Below, piece by piece: positions 16,501-16,686 of a DNA stretch of 16,686 nucleotides. The stretch lies in the NCBI GenBank assembly GCA_018883305.1, contig VEQI01000030.1:1-16686 (forward strand), in the 5' to 3' direction. Position numbers and translations under genes: made by a program. The notes beneath the pieces were generated by a model, which saw nothing but the letters and a program-made list of their open reading frames with translations, did no database searches and was not told the origin of the DNA. Every line of letters starts with the position of its first letter. Within the stretch, counting starts at the first letter, position 1. Source of the DNA: Limnohabitans sp. (GTDB lineage Bacteria; Pseudomonadota; Gammaproteobacteria; Burkholderiales; Burkholderiaceae_C).

Positions 16501-16686
16501 TTCGGGTCGCGCCAAATGGTGGTCCCCAGCGCCGGATCGCGGGCGCCGATGTCGAAAACACGCGTGCCACTGCCGGTCACATAGCTGGCTTGCCAGTTGG
16601 CCTGGCCGTCTTCTGCGCCGGCGTGTGCTTCCACGCCCGGATACCAGCCATAGCCGTCCACCGGGAAATAATAGCGGGACGTGAGC
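1281..16686 (-). CDS. Giant FHA-like/beta-helix repeat surface protein, 5'-partial, broken by a frameshift near 1547
   Basis: This frame is open from the right edge to a TGA at 1281-1283. A GTG at 16661 is not a convincing start: it has no Shine-Dalgarno-like sequence before it, and the frame runs open upstream to the edge (eight further codons, LTSRYYFP). The true N-terminus, and any signal peptide or secretion domain, therefore lies outside. Residue numbers in this annotation count from that GTG. About 5,040 residues are native; the last ~89 (from about 1547 to 1281) are Arg/His-rich and unlike the rest, which marks them as read out of frame. Composition is rich in Gly, Ala, Ser, Thr, Asn and Asp, with short strand-turn repeats typical of FHA-type adhesins and other right-handed beta-helix exoproteins; only two cysteines are seen. 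Family knowledge suggests a secreted or surface-anchored adhesin or matrix protein, exported by two-partner or type I secretion, but no secretion signal is in view. Ligand and precise family are unknown. LEPR-XLL-type giant proteins are my best comparison, from memory of their motifs. Confidence 0.93.
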   Translation of the reverse strand, partial: LTSRYYFPVDGYGWYPGVEAHAGAEDGQANWQASYVTGSGTRVFDIGARDPALGTTIWRDPNWSWGSSAQQTAYRDDTNGGSAYSTDIGTASAASIRNAMEAYQSGRFTDRVTALNTYIAALATDTSYFNQSATSVRSSQFAFEYKYWTNWVSLTGQWTVNGGRGWEGRDALFYDVSSLFNQFTNHVPVYTATSQNLSTSGAYNQVVNGGGFNVGANASPANNPGDWRYDQLRTNVQWVDNSGKKGGTQYNVYEVYGRKELDKTLYENYNDYTYGWKSNWHEIRDMRLKQNFKMVSQDHDINKMLPITQTITKQVMNVTYSNVTVWESRPIVSTTTVLTTVLDTSNTSVRAFGGANTSLGAQNITIGASGSINLSGKIVADQALSINARDTLRVQGLATTTINSNVVPITSTLQGETINLQAGVLLDITDSGQVTATQSANSTSTTASVLISSTKDIHLGGVSDADSTTTFTASAGRDLDLSGLINAGTVVLKSGQGISHDGSITADADTRVTASAQNIDLTAGTVGGSITLTNATFTTSNATAIMNLTAAQGRITQTLATQTLNGVTETLPTGVLTTSKVIALAGSGITLGTNTAEVDLSLTDTGDIFLANKANLKVTRALTKDGAIEIVNAGNVDAVSLVASGLSDRNDITVRAQNRAALANGVTISLGAISTGDDIGVRRGDVTLDVQGYLTFTNPSNVLKADELSLTAFSGLGTALAPILTNVNLLNLQTGKPGDVYVQQAARNLKLNNVRVANGAFNLTAGAAVDLIDVQSRTNKAGNDININAVGDIQIRYVSAGLYIDNASNAPTVSDGSSGTINLATEKVTSAGNVNLTSGGKVYETFVDDAVDVVANQLVVRAQTGFTGVEAALNVLDARTVTGSITLSELDGVYEKTAGLDVLRAEITTPTAGMDKVNLTTQSELRVGKVYVDATNQGYQGLIKGDSVSLTSQTANIAVVRQTNTSAAVIQLTRGVAFNAAGSVQLYQFFAAPESIDYRAGTFFQFGEGSSITRALPSTLSSDSIIIHSGGSLNLSGALSANRYLELEAGEDLNLAGTISIKSTHFDGSADSDSKIDKVVLKARGAQNALKAFDFNSDGDTTDVISEAVSGVDLNSDGDLLDQVSENAISSPTGYINIQTNDLPSASFEIRALRDIYVDLKNTSGAVRDWTLSGFVGGLNSFDPAQNVTLRIQGQLVVTGGIVGANTNSGTLSIQAASILADGASVFMANALKVQAQGAVTVNTLVNHLDLVSSNAGDILVNEADGLIVDQVVANNGRIEVIAGGNLYVRDMHNVADGKEVIARSGQNIYVDYMEAATAVGALKAVPASGSKGGSVTVDAKGTIYEWEAQNQLFGTNTLVTASSSSAAQVSTLTFANRAIAIGDVYSVLIDTRRYTVTADASHNTWATVLSALKSQIEAGETSAAQSKTVTINDSARQLTMTGPTNKAFQPAASVGYAAFDQQSADVYGYKVYILGNTANTPMVLSDPTKIGVNNELEVRYIAQSSGMNTGATTVTQTAAFATGGGVQSAQATTTTAAGEIATQVTVLSFPRSIGLGYQYTLSIQSNSQTRTYVVEPGVTTGLSSNATWTDLLGKFVSLIAADTSASVTAVADDELRQLTLTAKVANRAFTISNFQLVESTASAVSNSVDDAGDTPDQNAGTGGVQVSDLAFTNASLTTGAAFSVVINGNRYSATVGNNVVMALSGANASASGVDFSATTAAPVLGTPTVQEEATLEFSTATALTTARDVVVRIGSTTVTSTAVSSAAALTTDLQSLINDATLTDNAVAGSLVLTGTTVGAVSADIRTIVGTSASTSVNLSALTLTGLSAVKVEFTNNTYSVDLTAANAPNSPDTLGAALVAAITGNGNSATYNSGTGTLTLSSAATVLAVKTVSSTRARLVDFSGVTLQRGATYSVNVVTPFTTTAAIGETMSTVASHLAAAIDLDSTYAATSSGSVVRITAWGSASTVTGSSTGIRASVSGADRALITQGEKSSAPTLINLSNVPVVTGATYSITLGANAYTYVAAAGNTITDIANGLRAAIGAAATVTVQSTNATDWATLLGEFKRQIELSESISVTVNAGTYQLVLTSTDANSMFTVDAVGVDPTGVIPSVGSDPLVKTASAVAQQSMVGLSSARSPVSGDTYSLVLQNATGNTTTYTVDAGYRTSYPTAQPVYLVTQQPAASLPQIEEIDFGSSVDTDYTYRVFMYAVNGTSYTEYSYDYKAVAGNSMSTVLSNLATLINAQSGKFANAVVNGNKLVFTGTANNAKFLATSYVLPAQLTAVGSDGAEVILDNFPLTQGQVINLSLGYTSGTAQTQTASYTVTATNTWNAVLTGLQSTLTTAGFTVTIDDTARKLTVSKSGTSNYKLLGLASYADKVRTNAEVLQKFESLINADINSLFTASANTTDLQLSLTGKSNNQFVTVGGLVYSSSSLVSDNGAVPTTMPSAAKQISSLQYGNITLAANMRAALTITPASGTALTYSVNTNSLATMDWANLLQSMVTDINADTVNNHVIASADVTNRKITLTAANFNQAFAVSGVGISSLVNQTTSLSSSVSTTTTAGTSATQVSTLQIPGTSTPANGVEYTVTLNGTKYAVKVGDTVNSIVVGQSWSAILSALSYKLLGSGLVTATATATQTLTLTATSANTAFTASASAVDNAVGSPANPLPVSGDYVLIMPDRSPGSFGLAANGSLTVVSLPTTPYQSELINLRAGADDVYPTQSDLVVVSAINVGRDPQTGGTVQLTATGGITLGGKVTAQDLSITVGDDLSLTTDVQNLSVNMTRKGNLTVMQTGSLNLSSLNILDGGNVSIVADGNIIIGDITGLAGNVTITSKTGNISIRSLSGSTDVVLNATGGSITLGSATSTVEMDTLSITAADGITVYEADALTVNKLTSTNGGSIYIRTGGNLAMEAPGTVSGTNTIYLQTTSGTLTLSQALRSVSGDITLISAGNFSMGVSGDVTSTSGNISITSGGTLVMTGETEVNAGSGTLQITAADQITLGKLRSTNSADLSITSGAIIDAAEGSIDIIAQNATLYIRAHGGIGTLANPIEIDVSRLDVINTTSGEIGLVEAGSLEILRLNQQASGGVSVTTTAGNILVNNNGVTATTGSVTLYAGGTTSGIRLNSDITTAGGSVYLTADGGDLVLAAGVRVGATNPDAGNTLSGNAVYGDIVIKTPKGNVINAKDVVFDAVANRWRMDGWLAVPSGAGYAFDPEIQWLMARGYFTSNELTGEIKVANLPTYLSTLHLPNNTILRSAGGAFLQTLGHDSSDETQRRGTLQINVGHQVGAAATGFDVSPGSVVVDAVMLNAASSEREALRMISTGSIEVEQTTGANGGSKAGQTLLSSLGGIQEICGALDASGQTVSLHAYDVDICAAIRSADGDLNLVNMNTAGNVVFGGSTSTNGNYTVDTAELTLLQPGFNTINIGSNFSGNQLIFGSTTNTSTTDIVFKDDVNINNPVVGGEIKLNQSVSVTGNLRIKGSGFTTYWDGNATVTATDTLFIDDSLIITANVTAVAGSDGNGDMVLGGQSWHIINGNGQAGNDTLTLKAPGNVVIAGRVGFPEPGQTADPLEGLNIQGIQVNTGVYNLPDDVTFNGEVVLNGDLNIAASGVVHFANTVRITGGNLNITGASQVIFDGGLIVQSAASVGGNITIEADEIDFRGGAQSVLSNGGTLTMRSATANLAYEVGDPPYSDPARLNIDTTDMAALSAGFGKIVIGRVSGSHAAAESGEVRVGAFASTTSPLFWSNLEIYGGSITVMDIAASSDFAFLVDGNISLDAINNINIQNKVQAGVNTLKDVSLYSAQGLILQSNAVAALDDRVASEPLRADHLTVRSATGTDLRFLDVGTVTATNTTSGNLTLTELASGGELDVQSISQQGAGAVSINTTNGLLKVLSGGTISHAGAGTVGLNALGTTGSLQTLGVVQANGGAITMTSTGDVQIGANVTNTNGLITVDAAGTDLTLNATLRTDGFINLSAHRDVTQNSGRALLALGSSHTGAVNVTAGRNLTLSRIEADSGVVLEATSGWIRDGLTGSLANDAGNDTSDENLIVKTGSAVLRAGAGIGQSSASLMTQVATLALSNAGSGAVYLSERDDLSISGSHGTGGNSVDITATAPANDADPSGALILVSRTGAITVSGPVVASGNILLQTLTTAKGLLIQSDMTSAGGNIRLASAARIDVADASVTNYAPTLKAEGLGRTVSLLAATEIVMQSDAQVITNNGEIVLQAQAANVSVGILKTGSTGTALIQASGAIVDAQDDDSATSPESNLVGGQFQLVAGTTIGSAGHALESEAAMIVLQTSAGSAYLNESDALQIGGLANFTWAQVDALGASSDNNVTVAASTQIIGGNLVIKAGSRATHTLTLASGVSASGNVRVESLGNLSIQGNLSTTTGSLSALAGATLSLGGTATVTALATGASVDLLAGSAGLSMQNGATVQAAATARLQSAGDMSLARVEANQVGLIATGVISDAQAASATTANIVTQQLSMQAAGLGQQTNALELNTPLFSINAGASGAYVNTVGDVTLGTTSATSASRIDLSGTTTTAPSVAAQSGLTSTGAVVWTNTNTLGNDVIIANAISGQSTVSVSTGGDLVMNANLSATGGALLHAGHDLSLSQITATAGSVVLDVGAQLVDGDANVDVIAQGLHIHTAATQGVGSAGDELEIQVDTLSVDAGSGGVYIRESNALTVGRVNAMGVDHTGIDALGAVRIINDTGALSVDTIHASTAEVTLTATAGSILATGSGLVQAQTLHLLTANSGSVGTASAALNTQASTMDMDVGSGGAYVQQTGALTLSNANVRGVLQLSAAGSLTAPTITATGAVTLTVTGTGNDLTLQSLNATNAGTGQAVTLNVADQVLDGDSVSDTALDITAGTLSITAGSVGTSTDALEISVDTLTLTTNSGSAYLTESSSLGLGLVSSAGALALTASGSITVNAGTSAGVSAVGNLYLNASGTSSDVVANASMGSTTGHLTVLAGRNLTLATGGDITVTAGSVDLQAGNNITMNSGTGSQRTERAITAGLDVQLKAGADIALQHHRHRPRRRPDRHWRRAGWRRQRRRDRLGPVCASRWRHRLHHGCPGHQRGHTGPARGHHRRLRARNRCPEHQQRERGCQPFEQHRRR
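1541..1556 (-). other. Frameshift site in the giant gene
   Basis: On the minus strand the text reads GCC CTG CAA CAT CAC. Before this point the frame gives VQLKAGADIAL; after it the same frame gives QHHRHRP and an Arg/His-rich tail, while the next frame gives NITATGHAVALIATGAVLDGD, a normal repeat. Either one C is extra (CTG AAC ATC) or two bases are missing (CTG CNN AAC ATC). Sister modules carry one residue between L and the [QNE]-[IL] pair (LSLDQITAG, ITLGELQAG, LSLSQITAT), which favours loss of two bases. There is no homopolymer or slippery heptamer, so programmed frameshifting is not indicated. Whether this is a real mutation or an assembly error cannot be decided here. Confidence 0.88.
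1933..2058. repeat. 126-bp direct repeat, copy 2
   Basis: Partner of 27-152, differing by one base. It lies in the unbroken upstream frame and encodes the same peptide. The offset of 1,906 bp leaves remainder 1 on division by three, so the same peptide is read in different frames in the two copies. This is direct proof that a frame-changing indel lies between them. Confidence 0.95.
4600..6450 (-). repeat. Third beta-helix region with paired LLxxGFxxIxIG motifs
   Basis: About 615 residues of beta-helix repeats (GNLTLTELASGGELDV, GGAITMTSTGDVQIG, GGNLNITGASQVIFDGG). Two places carry the same longer signature: LTLLQPGFNTINIGSNFSG at about 6430-6370 and MAALSAGFGKIVIGRVSG at about 5555-5495, that is L-x-x-GF-x-x-I-x-IG. 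From memory, this pattern recurs in giant LEPR-XLL-type exoproteins, which is the main reason I compare the gene with that group. A single RTX-like GNGQAGNDTLTL at about 6070-6030 stands alone and does not make an RTX array. Confidence 0.6.
6450..7120 (-). other. Less repetitive module with Trp/Met residues and the only two cysteines seen
   Basis: Residues about 3181-3404 interrupt the beta-helix with sequence of more globular character: FDAVANRWRMDGWLAV, FDPEIQWLMARGYFTSNEL, LPTYLSTLHLPNNTILRS and LGHDSSDETQRRGTLQI. Codons at 6603-6605 and 6543-6545 encode Cys 3353 and Cys 3373, in EICGALD and VDICAAI. I found no other cysteine in the translated gene, in either frame segment. Twenty residues apart and on flanking strands, they could form a stabilising disulfide once exported. 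The module may be an insertion or cap within the helix; no family is recognised. Confidence 0.55.
7120..8690 (-). repeat. Second beta-helix/FHA-like repeat region
   Basis: About 520 residues return to beta-helix repeats after the domain array, opening with a Pro-containing junction (SPANPLPVSGDYVLIMP) and then GGTVQLTATGGITLGGK, QDLSITVGDDLSL, GNVTITSKTGNISI and GDITLISAGNFSMG. The strands are short and regular, with Gly-Asn or Gly-Asp turns. At 7632-7436 there is another copy of the signature module (GAIIDAAEGSI, then GGIGTLANPIEIDVSRLDV and SGEIGLVEAGSLEI), so modules of this kind are spread along the protein and are not confined to the far end. Confidence 0.7.
8700..12581 (-). repeat. Array of about thirteen ~80-100-residue divergent domains
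   Basis: Residues about 1361-2655 form a block unlike the flanking beta-helix. Each unit tends to open with QVSxLxF (QVSTLTFANR, QVTVLSFPRS, QVSDLAFTNA, QISSLQYGNI, QVSTLQIPGT). It continues with a strand pair YxVxxxGxxYxV (YTVTLNGTKYAVKVG, YSITLGANAYTYVA), a probably helical W/Axx-LxxxIN segment (DWANLLQSMVTDINAD, STVLSNLATLINAQ), and a closing strand pair RxLTLTxxxxxxxF. Approximate units on the plus-strand scale: 12581-12320, 12058-11770, 11694-11555, 11490-11250, 11230-10985, 10985-10740, 10687-10377, 10295-10135 (lacks its second half), 10120-9860, 9815-9555, 9537-9390 (second half only), 9330-9050 and 8972-8700. Ser/Thr/Ala-rich linkers join them. I have no family name for this domain; an Ig-like or beta-alpha-beta stalk is plausible. 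Confidence 0.7.
12590..15640 (-). repeat. First beta-helix/FHA-like repeat region
   Basis: About 1,000 residues (roughly 341-1358) of short strand-turn repeats such as QNITIGASGSINLSG, ADQALSINARDTLRVQG, GTINLATEKVTSAGNVNL and GGSLNLSGALSANRYLELEAG. Hydrophobic residues alternate along predicted strands, with Gly, Asn and Asp at turns, as in right-handed beta-helix adhesins. Around 14190-14010 the region holds an early version of the signature module seen at the gene's far end (FTGVEAALNVLDA followed by GSITLSELDGV). It also carries a pair of EF-hand/dockerin-like loops (separate entry). It is more divergent and less regularly spaced than the region near the left edge, which suggests older repeats. 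Confidence 0.75.
13314..13406 (-). other. Two EF-hand/dockerin-like calcium-binding loops
   Basis: Residues about 1086-1116 contain DFNSDGDTTD and, exactly 19 residues later, DLNSDGDLLD. Both fit the DxNxDGD core of dockerin, calmodulin and thrombospondin-3-type calcium loops, in which side chains at loop positions 1, 3, 5 and 7 bind the ion. The two copies are followed by similar acidic tails (VISEAVS and QVSENA), so they look like a duplicated unit. The usual Glu/Asp at loop position 12 is replaced by a hydrophobic residue, although a Glu follows two residues later. Calcium binding is an inference; it would fit a giant exported protein stabilised by extracellular calcium. Confidence 0.6.
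15640..16686 (-). other. Aromatic-rich, non-repetitive N-proximal segment of the giant protein
   Basis: Roughly the first 340 visible residues differ sharply from the rest. They are rich in Trp, Tyr and Phe (YGWYPG, NWSWGSS, EYKYWTNW, NDYTYGWKSNWHE), carry ordinary charged residues (GRKELDKTLYEN, EIRDMRLKQNF) and lack the short beta-strand period. A stretch at about 16420-16320 (ASIRNAMEAYQSGRFTDRV) could be helical. I recognise no family. The segment ends in a Thr/Val-rich passage (IVSTTTVLTTVLDTS) that leads into the first beta-helix repeats at about 15640. It could be a folded cap, a binding head or part of a secretion or anchoring domain; nothing in the sequence decides among these. Confidence 0.6.

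Noticed and set aside
16659..16661. GTG as the gene start
   Set aside because: The frame is open upstream to the edge with coherent residues (SRYYFP), and no Shine-Dalgarno-like sequence precedes it.

Overview
The whole 16.7 kb window is covered by the minus strand of one enormous protein-coding gene. The reading frame is open from the right edge (5' side) down to a single frame break near base 1547. The same protein then continues in the neighbouring frame, open to the left edge. Neither the true start nor the natural stop is inside the window. About 5,560 codons of one secreted, repetitive, beta-rich protein are visible. There is no intergenic space, and I see no RNA gene, insertion sequence, CRISPR array, promoter or terminator.

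The protein is dominated by short Gly/Ala/Ser/Thr/Asn/Asp-rich strand repeats of the filamentous-haemagglutinin (FHA) or right-handed beta-helix type ('GGNISLLAGRDVT', 'GSINLSG', 'GNLTLT' and similar). It is almost free of cysteine. This is the usual look of giant bacterial surface adhesins or exoproteins, including the giant LEPR-XLL-type proteins of Burkholderiales and other Proteobacteria. Moderately high GC and preference for CTG, GCC, ACC and GGC codons suggest a betaproteobacterium such as a Comamonadaceae-like freshwater organism. That is a low-confidence inference, because no housekeeping gene is present.

Layout in protein order, right to left: (1) 16686-15640, an aromatic-rich non-repetitive N-proximal segment; (2) 15640-12590, a first beta-helix region carrying two EF-hand/dockerin-like calcium loops; (3) 12581-8700, an array of about thirteen divergent units of roughly 80-100 residues, each with the pattern YxVxxxGxxYxxx...LxxxIN...LxLTxxxxxxxF; (4) 8690-7120, a second beta-helix region; (5) 7120-6450, a less repetitive module with Trp and Met residues and the only two cysteines seen; (6) 6450-4600, a third beta-helix region with two LLxxGFxxIxIG motifs; (7) 4600-1, a long array of modules with a recurring 'DGD ... 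IGxxxxALE ... VDTLxxxxxSGxAYLxES' signature, which near the left end becomes a tandem of 666-676 bp supermodules.

The most interesting local structure is at the left end. A 126-bp stretch occurs twice (27-152 and 1933-2058) with one mismatch, 1,906 bp apart. The frame break lies between the two copies. The spacing is not a multiple of three, yet both copies encode the same peptide. Recombination between them would therefore delete the frame break and give an uninterrupted, shorter gene. The window holds no multi-gene system. Its novelty lies in the architecture and the possible length or phase variation of one giant surface protein.
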